Shown: one piece after another, positions 1-9,076 of the stretch
Layout of the letters: each line of letters begins with the position of its first letter
How positions within the stretch are numbered: the first letter of the stretch is position 1
Origin: Curtobacterium sp. 9128
GTDB taxonomy: Bacteria; Actinomycetota; Actinomycetes; Actinomycetales; Microbacteriaceae
Assembly: GCF_007673775.1 (NCBI RefSeq)
Contig: NZ_VEAF01000004.1
Location: 311,451-375,450, forward strand
Direction: 5' to 3'
Length of the DNA stretch: 64,000 nucleotides
Notes under the pieces: generated by a model
The model's database searches: none
Told to the model about the DNA's origin: nothing
The model's input: only the letters and a program-made list of their open reading frames with translations
Program-made: the position numbers and the translations under genes

Positions 1-365
1 GCGCTCGCGTGGAACAGGTGCGCCGACGGCTGGATGCCGTGCGTCGCGGCCACCCACGCGGCGATCACGGGCTCGCGCTCCTTGCCGTGCTCGGTGTAGA
101 CGTTGCCGGAGAACCGGGAGCCGTAGCGCTTGTCGAGCACGACGGCCTCGACGGCGCGCAGCGAGGCGAGCCGGGCGACGTCGGTCGCCGTGATCCCGGC
201 GGCGCGGGCGCGGAGCCACGCGACGCGGTCCGAGGAGTGGGCGACGATCCGCTCGGTGTGGCCGCGCAGGGTCGTGAAGGTGTCGTGCGCGCGGGTGACG
301 GACGCGTCGGAGGCGAGTTCGGCCTCCAGGCCGTCGCCCCACAGGGTGGGCTGCACGATCGTCAC
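1..365 (-). CDS. YqaJ-type viral recombinase/exonuclease family protein (C-terminus outside window)
   Basis: Only the N-terminal ~121 residues lie in the window; the gene runs off the left edge. YqaJ proteins are PD-(D/E)XK exonucleases related to lambda exonuclease. Visible family signs are WLRARAAGITATDVARL near residue 55, then a GNVYTEHGKEREP stretch near residue 90, the usual 'gets bound, then E..RE' region before the catalytic core. The GTG at 365 is chosen because a GGTGGA-like ribosome site lies about 10 bases upstream; an in-frame GTG at 380 is the alternative. In actinobacterial chromosomes such genes occur both in phage remnants and as free-standing housekeeping-like genes, and the in-window neighbours are not phage genes. 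The catalytic residues cannot be checked here. Confidence 0.72.
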   Translation of the reverse strand, partial: MTIVQPTLWGDGLEAELASDASVTRAHDTFTTLRGHTERIVAHSSDRVAWLRARAAGITATDVARLASLRAVEAVVLDKRYGSRFSGNVYTEHGKEREPVIAAWVAATHGIQPSAHLFHAS

Positions 366-468
366 CCGACGATTGTCCACCCGCGCACCGACGGTGGCGA
401 ACCGGCGCACCGTCGGTGGCCGACCGCGCACCGTGCCGGTGCCTGCTGGACGACGGGTCTGCGCCCGC

Positions 469-1680
469 TCAGGAGACGAGTTCGCGACCCTCGGCGAACG
501 CGACGAGCTCGTCGACGCCGGCGGGGGAGAGCGCGTAGCCGATGGCCAGTGCCGCCGCGCCCTGGAGCGCCGCGATGCCGCCGGCACGGGACGGCGCGAT
601 GACGAGGTGTTCGGTGGCGAGCGGCATCGACCGCGAGTAGACGACCTCGCGCACGCCGGCCAGCAGGTGTTCGCCCGCCTGCGTGACGGACCCGCCGAGG
701 ACGATCACCGAGGGGTTCATCAGCGACACGCAGGTGGCCAGGACCTCGCCGATGTCGCGCCCGGCCTGGCGGACGGCACCGATCGCGTCGATGTCGGAGC
801 GGGTGACGAGGTCGATCACGTCCGCGCTCGAGTGGACGTCGTGACCGCGCTCGCGGAGCGCCCTGGCGATGGCGGGACCGGACGCGACGGCCTCGAGGCA
901 GCCGGTGTTCCCGCAGTGGCAGGGCATGTCGCCTGCCCTGGAGACCCGGACGTGCCCGATGTCCCCAGCGGTGCCCTGGGCACCCCGCTGCAGGCGTCCG
1001 TCGGAGACGATGCCGGAGCCGATGCCGGTCGCCACCTTGACGAAGAGCAGGTGGTCGACGTCCGGCCAGCCGTGCTCCCGTTCGCCGAGGGCCGCGATGT
1101 TCACGTCGTTGTCGAGCAGCACGTGCGCGGCGATGTGCTGCCGGAGCCACCCGGGGACGTCGAAGCCGTCCCACCCGGGCATGATCGGCGGGTTCGCCGG
1201 ACGGCCGGTGGAGAACTCGACGGGTCCCGGAACGCCGATGCCGATCGCGATGACGTCCCGCCGGCTGCGGCCGACCTCGTCGAGGAGTTCGTCGATCGCC
1301 TGCACGAGCCACGTGAGCGTGGGGACCGGGCCCGCGGCGATGTCGATCCGCGCCTCGCGGGTGGCCAGCGGCGCTGCCACGAGGTCCGTCACGGCGACCC
1401 GGCCGTGGGACGCGCCGAGGTCGGCGGCGATGACGAGCCGCGAGGTCGACCGGAGCGCGACCTGTGCCGGCGGACGCCCACCCGTGGACGCCGCCGTCTC
1501 GACGGGTCCGACGAGTCCGACGTCGGTGAGGGCGTCCAAGCGCACGCCGATGGTGGAGCGTGCTGCCCCCGTCAGTGCGGCGAGCTCGGCCCGGGTCCGC
1601 GGGACACCGTCGCGGAGGATCTGGAAGAGCTCGCTCGTCCCGACCGGAGGCGACGCTGCCGTCCGAGTCAAGTCGACCAT
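469..1680 (-). CDS. ROK family transcriptional regulator
   Basis: 403 residues from ATG 1680. An N-terminal winged helix-turn-helix (about residues 12-58, with TRAELAALTGAARSTIGVRL) precedes a ROK sugar-kinase-like domain. The ROK part shows the nucleotide-binding start (IAADLGASHGRVAV), the GHV glycine-rich segment, and the zinc-type cluster CHCGNTGCLEA. This is the XylR/NagC architecture, in which a sugar or sugar phosphate bound by the ROK domain releases DNA. The gene diverges from the sugar isomerase/oxidoreductase/ABC operon that starts at 1822 and is probably its repressor. The TTG at 1716 would extend the frame by 12 residues but has no support. Whether it keeps kinase activity is unknown; the HTH makes a regulator the better call. 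Confidence 0.9.
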   Translation of the reverse strand: MVDLTRTAASPPVGTSELFQILRDGVPRTRAELAALTGAARSTIGVRLDALTDVGLVGPVETAASTGGRPPAQVALRSTSRLVIAADLGASHGRVAVTDLVAAPLATREARIDIAAGPVPTLTWLVQAIDELLDEVGRSRRDVIAIGIGVPGPVEFSTGRPANPPIMPGWDGFDVPGWLRQHIAAHVLLDNDVNIAALGEREHGWPDVDHLLFVKVATGIGSGIVSDGRLQRGAQGTAGDIGHVRVSRAGDMPCHCGNTGCLEAVASGPAIARALRERGHDVHSSADVIDLVTRSDIDAIGAVRQAGRDIGEVLATCVSLMNPSVIVLGGSVTQAGEHLLAGVREVVYSRSMPLATEHLVIAPSRAGGIAALQGAAALAIGYALSPAGVDELVAFAEGRELVS

Positions 1681-1727
1681 GCGGGGAGTGAACCACACAT
1701 CGAACCGGGCACGCAATGAAGATCGTC

Positions 1728-1765
1728 GAAGTTCTGCGGACTTCTGCTTGACCGCCGACAGAAGT
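1728..1765. promoter_or_regulatory. Candidate ROK operator: three ACTTC/GAAGT half-sites
   Basis: Between the divergent ROK gene and the sugar operon lie GAAGTTCTG (1728), ACTTCTG (1740-1746) and CAGAAGT (1759-1765). The last two form a perfect 7-base inverted repeat with a 12-base spacer; GAAGT and ACTTC form a second one with a 7-base spacer. Position and symmetry suit autoregulation and repression of the operon. Binding is inferred. Confidence 0.5.
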
Positions 1766-1821
1766 GCTCGTAGTGTGACGCTCGGTCACTGACGACCGCA
1801 GTCTCGATGAGGAGAACACAG

Positions 1822-2568
1822 GTGACACAACCGCTTTCGGTCCAGCTCTACACGGTCCGCGACGCACTCGGAGCCGATCTGCCCGGCACCCTGCAGCGCA
1901 TCGCCGGCATCGGCTTCACGAAGGTCGAGCTCTTCGGCTACGTGGACCGCGCCGACGAGTACGCGGCCGCACTCACCGAGGCCGGACTCGAAGCCCCGAG
2001 CGGTCACGCCCGGCTCCTCGACGCCGGCGAGCAGGACCTCGAGCGGATCTTCCACGCCACGGCGACGATCGGCACGCAGACCCTGATCGACCCGCACATC
2101 GACGAGGCCCGCTGGACGACCCGCGAGGACGTCGAGGCGATCGCCCGCGAGCTCAGCGCGCTCGCCCCCCGCGCCGCGGACCACGGCCTGACCCTCGGGT
2201 ACCACAACCACGCGTTCGAGTTCTCGAACCGCATCGACGGTGTCAGCGCCTACGAGGTCTTCGCCGGCGCGCTGTCCGACGACGTCGTGCTCGAGCTCGA
2301 CACCTACTGGGCGAAGGTCGGCGGGGACGACCCGGTGGCCGTCATCGAGAAGCTCGGCGACAAGGTCCAGTTCCTGCACGTCAAGGACGGCGACGGATCG
2401 CACGACGACAAGCAGCAGGTCGCGGTCGGCAACGGCATCATGCCGATCCGCGAGATCGTCGCGGCGGCGCCGAACGCGCTGCACGTGATCGAGCTCGACG
2501 ACCACGACGGCGACGTCTTCCAGGCCGTCGCCGACTCGTACACGTTCCTGCAGGGCGTCGGCGCATGA
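1822..2568 (+). CDS. Sugar phosphate isomerase/epimerase (xylose isomerase-like TIM barrel)
   Basis: 248 residues. The GTG at 1822 is preferred over the ATG at 1807 because a GAGGAG site sits 7 bases upstream of it; the ATG overlaps that site. AP endonuclease 2/IolE-type TIM barrel: SVQLYTVRD at the first strand, YHNHAFEF mid-protein, LELDTYWAKVGG, FLHVKDGDG, and a late HVIELDD, giving the His/Glu/Asp metal ligands of the family. Such proteins isomerise or dehydrate keto-sugars and inosose-type compounds. First gene of the ROK-controlled operon, overlapping the oxidoreductase by 4 bases (ATGA), so the two enzymes probably act in sequence on the imported sugar. The substrate cannot be read from sequence. 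Confidence 0.88.
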   Translation: MTQPLSVQLYTVRDALGADLPGTLQRIAGIGFTKVELFGYVDRADEYAAALTEAGLEAPSGHARLLDAGEQDLERIFHATATIGTQTLIDPHIDEARWTTREDVEAIARELSALAPRAADHGLTLGYHNHAFEFSNRIDGVSAYEVFAGALSDDVVLELDTYWAKVGGDDPVAVIEKLGDKVQFLHVKDGDGSHDDKQQVAVGNGIMPIREIVAAAPNALHVIELDDHDGDVFQAVADSYTFLQGVGA

Positions 2569-3737
2569 CCGACACCACGACGGGCGAGCAGGGCGCGGCG
2601 ACGTCGGACGCGGCCGCGCAGGGCGGCACGGCGAAGACCGGGCCGGTCGGAGTCGGCGTCATCGGCGCCGGGGTCATCTCGGACCAGTACCTCTCGAACC
2701 TCACGGTCTTCCCGGACGTCCGCGTCCACTTCATCGCCGACATCGACCTGCCCCGCGCAGCGTCGCAGGCCGAGAAGTGGGGCGTTGCCGGGTCGGGCAC
2801 CGTCGACGAGCTCCTGGCCATCGACGACATCGAGATCGTCGTCAACCTGACGATCCCAGCCGCCCACGTCGAGGTCGCGCTGCAGGCACTCGCCGCCGGC
2901 AAGCACGTGTGGGGCGAGAAGCCCTACGCGCTCGACCGGCAGAGCGCCGCGCAGCTGCGCGACGCCGCCGTGGCCGCGGGCAGGACGGTCAGCGTGGCGC
3001 CGGACACCTTCCTCGGTGCCGGCCTGCAGACTGCGCTCCGCACCATCCGCGACGGTCGGATCGGCACGCCCCTCAACGGCCTGACCCTCTTCCAGAGCCC
3101 CGGCCCGGAGTCGTGGCACCCGAGTCCCGAGTTCCTGTTCGCGGTCGGTGCCGGCCCGCTGTTCGACATCGGCCCGTACTACATCACGACCCTCGTGCAG
3201 GCGCTCGGCCCGGTGTCGAAGGTCACCGCCACGGCGTCGAAGTCCCGCGCGACGCGCACGATCGGTTCCGGACCGAAGGCCGGCACGGAGTTCCCGGTCG
3301 AGGTCCCGACGAACCACTCGGCGCTCATCGAGTTCGAGAACGGGGGGAGCGCGCAGAGCGTGTTCTCCTTCGAGTCCGACCGTGGGCGGACCGGTTTCGT
3401 GGAGATCGCGGGGGAGACGGGCACCGTCGTGTTCCCCGACCCGAACAACTTCGACGGGGACACCGAGCTGTACGCGCTCGGCTCCGACGGACCCGAGACG
3501 ATCCCCGCGGTCGGCTCCACCTACTCGCGCGGCACCGGCGTGGTCGACCTGGCCCGCTCGCTCCGCGCCGGCGAGGGGAACCGGGTCCCCGGTGCCCTCG
3601 CCTTCCACGTCCTCGACGTGATGGTCTCCATCGCCGAGAGCGCCGAACGTGGTGAGCCGGTGCTCGTCGAGAGCACCGTCACACCCTCCCCGACCCTCCC
3701 CGAGGGCTGGGACCCCGCGGAGCAGACCCTGGTCTGA
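2565..3737 (+). CDS. Gfo/Idh/MocA family NAD(P)-dependent oxidoreductase
   Basis: 390 residues. After a disordered ~27-residue N-terminus comes the Rossmann motif GVGVIGAGVISDQYL, then the strand-4 NLTIP segment and the family EKPYAL motif, whose lysine is catalytic. The C-terminal alpha/beta domain is complete. Family members oxidise a sugar or inositol hydroxyl, often giving a 3-keto sugar. Pairing with a sugar isomerase and ABC importer under a ROK regulator fits a two-step pathway for one imported sugar or polyol. Translationally coupled to the upstream isomerase. The unusually long N-terminus could mean a later start, but no good alternative is visible. Confidence 0.9.
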   Translation: MTDTTTGEQGAATSDAAAQGGTAKTGPVGVGVIGAGVISDQYLSNLTVFPDVRVHFIADIDLPRAASQAEKWGVAGSGTVDELLAIDDIEIVVNLTIPAAHVEVALQALAAGKHVWGEKPYALDRQSAAQLRDAAVAAGRTVSVAPDTFLGAGLQTALRTIRDGRIGTPLNGLTLFQSPGPESWHPSPEFLFAVGAGPLFDIGPYYITTLVQALGPVSKVTATASKSRATRTIGSGPKAGTEFPVEVPTNHSALIEFENGGSAQSVFSFESDRGRTGFVEIAGETGTVVFPDPNNFDGDTELYALGSDGPETIPAVGSTYSRGTGVVDLARSLRAGEGNRVPGALAFHVLDVMVSIAESAERGEPVLVESTVTPSPTLPEGWDPAEQTLV

Positions 3738-3869
3738 CCCGCAGCCGTGGGGCCGTCCCTGGCGGACCCGCGGCGACACAGCAGCACCCGAACCACCCGT
3801 TGCACCCGCTCCACCCGGAGCACCAGCAGTACCCACTGCACCATCTCAACGACGAGAAAGTAGAGAGTC

Positions 3870-5174
3870 ATGCGCACTGCCATCCGCGCACTGGCCATCA
3901 CCGCGGCCGCGGCACTCACCGTGACCGGCCTCGCAGCCTGCTCCTCCGGTGGGGGCTCCGGCTCCTCCGGTGACAGCAAGACGCTCACCTACTGGGCGTC
4001 CAACCAGGGCACGTCCCTGCAGAACGACAAGGAGGTGCTGACGCCCGTCCTCGAGAAGTTCACCAAGGAGACCGGGATCAAGGTCAACCTCCAGGTCATC
4101 GGCTGGAACGACCTCCAGACGAAGATCCAGACCGCCGTCACCTCGGGCCAGGGCCCGGACGTGGTCAACATCGGCAACACCTGGGCGACCTCGCTCCAGG
4201 CCACCAACGCGTTCATGCCGTTCGACGACTCGGCGATGAAGGCGATCGGCGGCGCGGACAAGTTCGGCAAGGTCGCGCTCTCCACCGGTGGCGCGCCGGG
4301 CAAGACCGTCACGAGCGTCCCGCTCTACGGCCTCGCGTACGGCCTCTACTACAACAAGCAGATGTTCCAGGACGCCGGCCTCCAGCCGCCCACCTCGTGG
4401 GAGGACCTGACCGCTGACGCGCAGAAGCTCACCACGGGCGGCAAGTACGGCTTCACCATCGCCGGTGGCTCGTACACCGAGAACGCGCACTTCGCGTTCA
4501 TCAACTCGGCCCAGAACGGCGGCGAGTGGTTCGACAAGAGCGGCAAGCCGACCTTCACGTCGAGCGCCAACGTCGACGGCATCAAGCGCTACCTCGACCT
4601 GATGCAGAGCGACAAGGTCGTCAACCCGTCGAACGCCCAGTACGACAACGGCACCCAGGCGGTCTCGGACTTCGCGAACAAGAAGGCCGCGATGATGCTG
4701 ACGCAGAACAACGCGAACGCGACGATCGAGTCGAACGGCATGTCCGCCGACGACTTCGGCGTGGTCCCCTTCCCGGCCCCCAAGGGCGAGAAGGACATCG
4801 CGAGCTTCCCGGCCGGCATCAACCTGTCCGTCTTCAAGAACACGAAGAACAAGGACGGCGCGCTCAAGTTCGTCAAGTACATGACGAGCTCGGACACGCA
4901 GACCACGCTCGACAAGCCGTACTCGGCACTGCCGGTGCTCGCCTCCGCTGCTGACTCGGTCACCGACGAGCAGACGAAGACGTTCCTCGACATCTACAAC
5001 AACAAGGCGAAGCCGCTCCCGCTGGTGCCCGCCGAGGACCAGTTCGAGTCCACGGTCGGCAAGGCGATGAACGACATGTTCGCGAAGATCGCGACCGGTG
5101 GCACGGTGTCCGACAGCGACATCAAGTCCGCGCTGCAGACCGCCCAGGACCAGGTGTCCCAGGCGAACGGCTGA
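3870..5174 (+). CDS. Carbohydrate ABC transporter substrate-binding lipoprotein
   Basis: 434 residues. Signal peptide with lipobox LAAC and lipidated Cys24, followed by a Ser/Gly linker and a bacterial family 1 solute-binding fold (TYWASNQG, GWNDLQTKIQTAVTSGQGPDVV, LPVLASAADSV). It captures the sugar outside the membrane for the permeases at 5297 and 6282. A strong hairpin (5183-5222) follows the stop codon, consistent with the binding protein being made in excess over the membrane components. A 132-base gap separates it from the oxidoreductase, so a separate promoter is possible. The ligand is unknown. Confidence 0.95.
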   Translation: MRTAIRALAITAAAALTVTGLAACSSGGGSGSSGDSKTLTYWASNQGTSLQNDKEVLTPVLEKFTKETGIKVNLQVIGWNDLQTKIQTAVTSGQGPDVVNIGNTWATSLQATNAFMPFDDSAMKAIGGADKFGKVALSTGGAPGKTVTSVPLYGLAYGLYYNKQMFQDAGLQPPTSWEDLTADAQKLTTGGKYGFTIAGGSYTENAHFAFINSAQNGGEWFDKSGKPTFTSSANVDGIKRYLDLMQSDKVVNPSNAQYDNGTQAVSDFANKKAAMMLTQNNANATIESNGMSADDFGVVPFPAPKGEKDIASFPAGINLSVFKNTKNKDGALKFVKYMTSSDTQTTLDKPYSALPVLASAADSVTDEQTKTFLDIYNNKAKPLPLVPAEDQFESTVGKAMNDMFAKIATGGTVSDSDIKSALQTAQDQVSQANG

Positions 5175-5182
5175 TCCGGCCT

Positions 5183-5222
5183 GGAGGCCCGGGGCGCGTC
5201 CGCAAGGCCGCCCCGGGCCTCC
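5183..5222 (+). terminator. Hairpin after the ABC binding-protein gene
   Basis: A perfect 14-base stem (GGAGGCCCGGGGCG at 5183-5196 with its complement at 5209-5222) encloses a 12-base loop. No T-run follows. It lies inside the operon, so partial termination or 3'-end protection of the binding-protein message is more likely than a full stop. Confidence 0.75.
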
Positions 5223-5296
5223 ACCACTCACCGCGACCGGCCACTGCCAGGGCCGACGCAGTACTCGAACTCTCCTGACGCCGAAAGGCCCTGCTC

Positions 5297-6289
5297 ATGA
5301 CCACGACGGTCCTGCCAGACTCCGAGGCCCCCGACCTGCTGCACACGAAAGCGCCGACCCTCGCGGGACCCCCGCGCAAGGGCAAGCGCCGAGTCCAGTG
5401 GCTGCCGTACGCACTCGTCGGTCCCGCGATCCTCTTCGAACTCCTGATCCACATCGTCCCGATGCTCACCGGCATCTGGATCAGCTTCGTGCAGCTCACC
5501 AAGTACTTCATCGCGAACTGGGGTGCGGCACCGTGGGCCGGCCTGCACAACTACCAGGTCGCGGTCGACTTCAACCAGGCGATCGGCAAGGGACTCCTCA
5601 ACTCGTTCCTCATCACCTGCGCCTTCACCGTCCTGGTCGTCGGCCTGTCGTGGGGCTTCGGCATGATGGCCGCGGTCGCGCTGCAGAAGCCGTTCAAGGG
5701 CCGCGGGCTGTTCCGCACGCTGTTCCTGGTGCCGTACGCGCTCCCCATGTACGCCGGCGTCATCACGTGGAAGTTCATGTTCCAGCGGGACTCGGGTGCG
5801 ATCAACCACATCCTGGTCGACCAGCTGCACCTGATGGGCAACGGCCCGTTCTGGCTCATCGGCAACAACGCCTTCGTGGCCGTCGTCGTCGTGGCGATCT
5901 GGAAGACCTGGCCGTTCGCGTTCCTGATGCTGATGGCCGGCCTGCAGTCGGTCCCGTCGGACGTGTACGAGGCCGCCTCGGTGGACGGTGCGAAGCCGTT
6001 CCGCCAGTGGCGCTCGATCACGCTGCCGATGGTCCGCCCGGTGAACGTGACGCTCGTGCTCGTGATGTTCCTCTGGACCTTCAACGACTTCAACACGCCG
6101 TACGTCCTCTTCGGCTCGACGGCGCAGCCCCCGGCGGCCGACCTGCTCAGCTTCCACATCTACAACGCGTCGTTCATCACCTGGAACTTCGGCTCCGGTG
6201 CCGCGATGAGCGTCCTGCTCCTCCTCTTCCTGCTCGTCGTCACCGGCATCTACCTCGCCGTGACCAACCGGAGGTCCGTCCGTGCGTGA
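5297..6289 (+). CDS. Carbohydrate ABC transporter permease (MalF type)
   Basis: 330 residues with about six membrane segments starting near residue 38 (WLPYALVGPAILFELLIHIV). The cytoplasmic EAA loop reads EAASVDGAKPFRQWRSITLP, the docking site for the ATPase subunit. An AAAGG-type ribosome site precedes ATG 5297. It overlaps the second permease by 8 bases. No ATP-binding subunit is encoded nearby, so a shared MsmK/MalK-type ATPase elsewhere is expected. Confidence 0.95.
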   Translation: MTTTVLPDSEAPDLLHTKAPTLAGPPRKGKRRVQWLPYALVGPAILFELLIHIVPMLTGIWISFVQLTKYFIANWGAAPWAGLHNYQVAVDFNQAIGKGLLNSFLITCAFTVLVVGLSWGFGMMAAVALQKPFKGRGLFRTLFLVPYALPMYAGVITWKFMFQRDSGAINHILVDQLHLMGNGPFWLIGNNAFVAVVVVAIWKTWPFAFLMLMAGLQSVPSDVYEAASVDGAKPFRQWRSITLPMVRPVNVTLVLVMFLWTFNDFNTPYVLFGSTAQPPAADLLSFHIYNASFITWNFGSGAAMSVLLLLFLLVVTGIYLAVTNRRSVRA

Positions 6290-7121
6290 AACAGTGGGCG
6301 CAAAGTCCTTCAAGATCATCGTCCTGGCACTCCTGACCGTCTTCACGGTCGTGCCGCTCTACGTGATGATCACCACGGCGATCAAGCCGCTCGGTGACGT
6401 GCAGAACGACTTCACGTGGATCCCGACCAACATCACGTTCCAGCCGTTCATCGACATGTGGTCGACGGTCCCGCTGGGGCAGTACTTCATCAACTCGCTC
6501 GTGGTCTGCACCGTCGCGACGGTCTTCTCGCTCATCATCGCCACGTTCGCCGCCTACGCGGTGTCGCGGTGGAACTTCAAGGGCAAGAGCACGTTCACGA
6601 CCGCGGTGCTCTCGACGCAGATGTTCCCCGGTGTGCTGTTCCTGCTCCCGCTGTTCCTCATCTTCACGAACCTCGGGAACTCGCTCGGCATCCAACTCGT
6701 CGGCAGCTGGACCGGCCTGATCATCACCTACCTGACGTTCACGCTCCCGTTCTCGATCTGGATGCTGGCGGGCTACTTCGAGACCATCCCGCGCGAGCTC
6801 GACGAGGCGGCGATGGTCGACGGTTCGGGCCCGATGGGTGCGCTGTTCCGGATCATCCTGCCCTCGGCCCGTCCGGGGCTCGTGGCGGTCGGCATCTACT
6901 CGTTCATGACCGCATGGGGTGAGGTCCTCTTCGCCTCGGTGATGACGAACGGCAACGGGCAGACGCTCGCGGTCGGTCTGCAGCAGTACTCGACCCAGAC
7001 GAACGTGTACTGGAACCAGATCATGGCGGCGTCCCTCGTCGTCTCGATCCCGGTCGTGATCGCGTTCCTCGTGGTCCAGCGGCAGTTCGTCGCCGGGCTG
7101 ACGGCGGGTGCGGTGAAGTAG
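6282..7121 (+). CDS. Carbohydrate ABC transporter permease (MalG type)
   Basis: 279 residues beginning at GTG 6282, inside the end of the preceding permease, so the two are translationally coupled. Six membrane segments and the EAA loop ELDEAAMVDGSGPMGALFRI are present. Partner of the MalF-type subunit at 5297. Last gene of the operon; it is followed by a short tandem repeat (7124-7164) and a very strong palindrome (7176-7229). Confidence 0.95.
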   Translation: MRETVGAKSFKIIVLALLTVFTVVPLYVMITTAIKPLGDVQNDFTWIPTNITFQPFIDMWSTVPLGQYFINSLVVCTVATVFSLIIATFAAYAVSRWNFKGKSTFTTAVLSTQMFPGVLFLLPLFLIFTNLGNSLGIQLVGSWTGLIITYLTFTLPFSIWMLAGYFETIPRELDEAAMVDGSGPMGALFRIILPSARPGLVAVGIYSFMTAWGEVLFASVMTNGNGQTLAVGLQQYSTQTNVYWNQIMAASLVVSIPVVIAFLVVQRQFVAGLTAGAVK

Positions 7122-7123
7122 TC

Positions 7124-7164
7124 GGCCTCGCCGCGGCGGCCTCGCAGCGGCGGCCTCGCCGCGG
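7124..7164. repeat. Three tandem 14-base units
   Basis: GGCCTCGCCGCGGC occurs at 7124, with one change at 7138, and again (last base missing) at 7152, immediately after the permease stop codon. Untranslated. No function is visible. Confidence 0.8.
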
Positions 7165-7175
7165 TTCCGATCTCA

Positions 7176-7229
7176 CGGGCTGAGCGACGGTCCACGCGCC
7201 GAGTTGCGCGTGGACCGTCGCTCAGCCCG
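7176..7229. terminator. 24-base perfect palindromic hairpin closing the sugar operon
   Basis: The arm at 7176-7199 pairs without mismatch to 7206-7229 around a 6-base loop (CGAGTT). It probably terminates the sugar operon. Perfect arms this long without a T-run suggest a bidirectional or REP-like element as much as a simple terminator. Confidence 0.75.
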
Positions 7230-7276
7230 AACCACTGCCCGGACGGACACCAGGGTGGACCAGACAGGATGGACGC

Positions 7277-8215
7277 ATGACAGAACCGCGAGGCCGGCAG
7301 CTCCTGCCGGGACAGACCAGCCGGGTCCACGTGTACGACCTCGAGCGGCGTGAATCCCGGCTCGTGTTCGCGTCGAGCACCGTCCTCGTCGAGGCGCCGA
7401 ACGTGCTCGACGACCACACCCTCGTGCTCAACGGCGACGGTGACCTCTGGCTGCTGCGCCTCCCCGAACCGGGCACCGTGCTCGACGAGACCGCCCTCGA
7501 GCGCGTCCCGATGCCCGGTGTCGCCGAGATCAACAACGACCACGTGCTCGACCCCTCCGGCAGGTCCGTCGTGGTGAGCAGCCGCGACGGCGACCTGCAC
7601 CGCGTCCCGCTCCCGGCCGGGGGTGCCGCCGCAGCCCTCACCGACGCGTCGACGGCCCTGCCCGTGGTCCGGAAGTTCTACCTGCACGGCATCGCTCCGG
7701 ACGGGTCGACCCTCGCGGCGATCGTCGGGGAGCTGACCGAGGAGGGGGTCTGGACGACCGACGTCGCCCTCGTCGACCCCGCCACGGGCGACCCGACGTT
7801 CCTCACCCGGGACGCCTTCCCGGACGACGGGGTGTCCTTCGCGGGGGAGGTGCTCGTCTGGAACTCGGAGCGCTTCACCCCGGGGACCGCGCAGCTCGTC
7901 GCGCTGGCAGCCGGGGCGACGGACCCGGTGCGGATCACGGCCGACGACCGGGTGAACTGGTTCCCGCACGTCTCGCCGGACGGCGCGCACCTGCTCTACC
8001 TGTCGTACGAGCCGGGCGTGCAGGGGCACCCCGCCGACCACCGCGTCGAGCTGCGGCTGCTCCCCGGGACCCTGGTGCGCGGCGCGCGGATCATGCCGGC
8101 ACCGGAGACCCTCGTGACGCTCGACGGCGGTCAGGGGACGGTCAACGTGCCGCCGTGGGCGCCGGACTCGACCTGGTTCGCGTACTGCGACTACCCCGTG
8201 GCCGAAGCGAACTGA
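7277..8215 (+). CDS. TolB-like beta-propeller (PD40) protein
   Basis: 312 residues, no signal peptide, so cytoplasmic. Repeating strand pairs of the TolB/WD40-like PD40 type are visible: SRVHVYDLERRESRLVF, VVVSSRDGDLHRVPL, VNWFPHVSPDGAHLLYLSYEP and VPPWAPDSTWFAYCDYP. Homologues of this sort are common next to actinobacterial sugar-transport operons, but no biochemical role is established to my knowledge. A -10-like CAGGAT ends exactly 6 bases before ATG 7277, so it probably has its own leaderless transcript rather than belonging to the ABC operon. Confidence 0.75.
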   Translation: MTEPRGRQLLPGQTSRVHVYDLERRESRLVFASSTVLVEAPNVLDDHTLVLNGDGDLWLLRLPEPGTVLDETALERVPMPGVAEINNDHVLDPSGRSVVVSSRDGDLHRVPLPAGGAAAALTDASTALPVVRKFYLHGIAPDGSTLAAIVGELTEEGVWTTDVALVDPATGDPTFLTRDAFPDDGVSFAGEVLVWNSERFTPGTAQLVALAAGATDPVRITADDRVNWFPHVSPDGAHLLYLSYEPGVQGHPADHRVELRLLPGTLVRGARIMPAPETLVTLDGGQGTVNVPPWAPDSTWFAYCDYPVAEAN

Positions 8216-8228
8216 CGCGCCCTCTGAC

Positions 8229-8264
8229 GGACACCGCACCCCGAGACGACGGGGCGCGGTGTCC
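8229..8264. terminator. Bidirectional terminator between convergent genes
   Basis: GGACACCGCACCCCG (8229-8243) pairs with 8250-8264 with one mismatch around a 6-base loop. It lies between the convergent propeller gene and the ABC ATPase gene. Confidence 0.8.
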
Positions 8265-8299
8265 GCGACGGGGAGCGACGCCAGGAGGGCGCCCGGTGC

Positions 8300-9075
<776 letters not shown>

Positions 9076-9076
<1 letters not shown>

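Noticed and set aside
1..365. Edge of a prophage
   Set aside because: The YqaJ-type gene alone does not show a phage; no other phage genes, attachment site or integrase are visible, and the gene also occurs free-standing in Actinobacteria.
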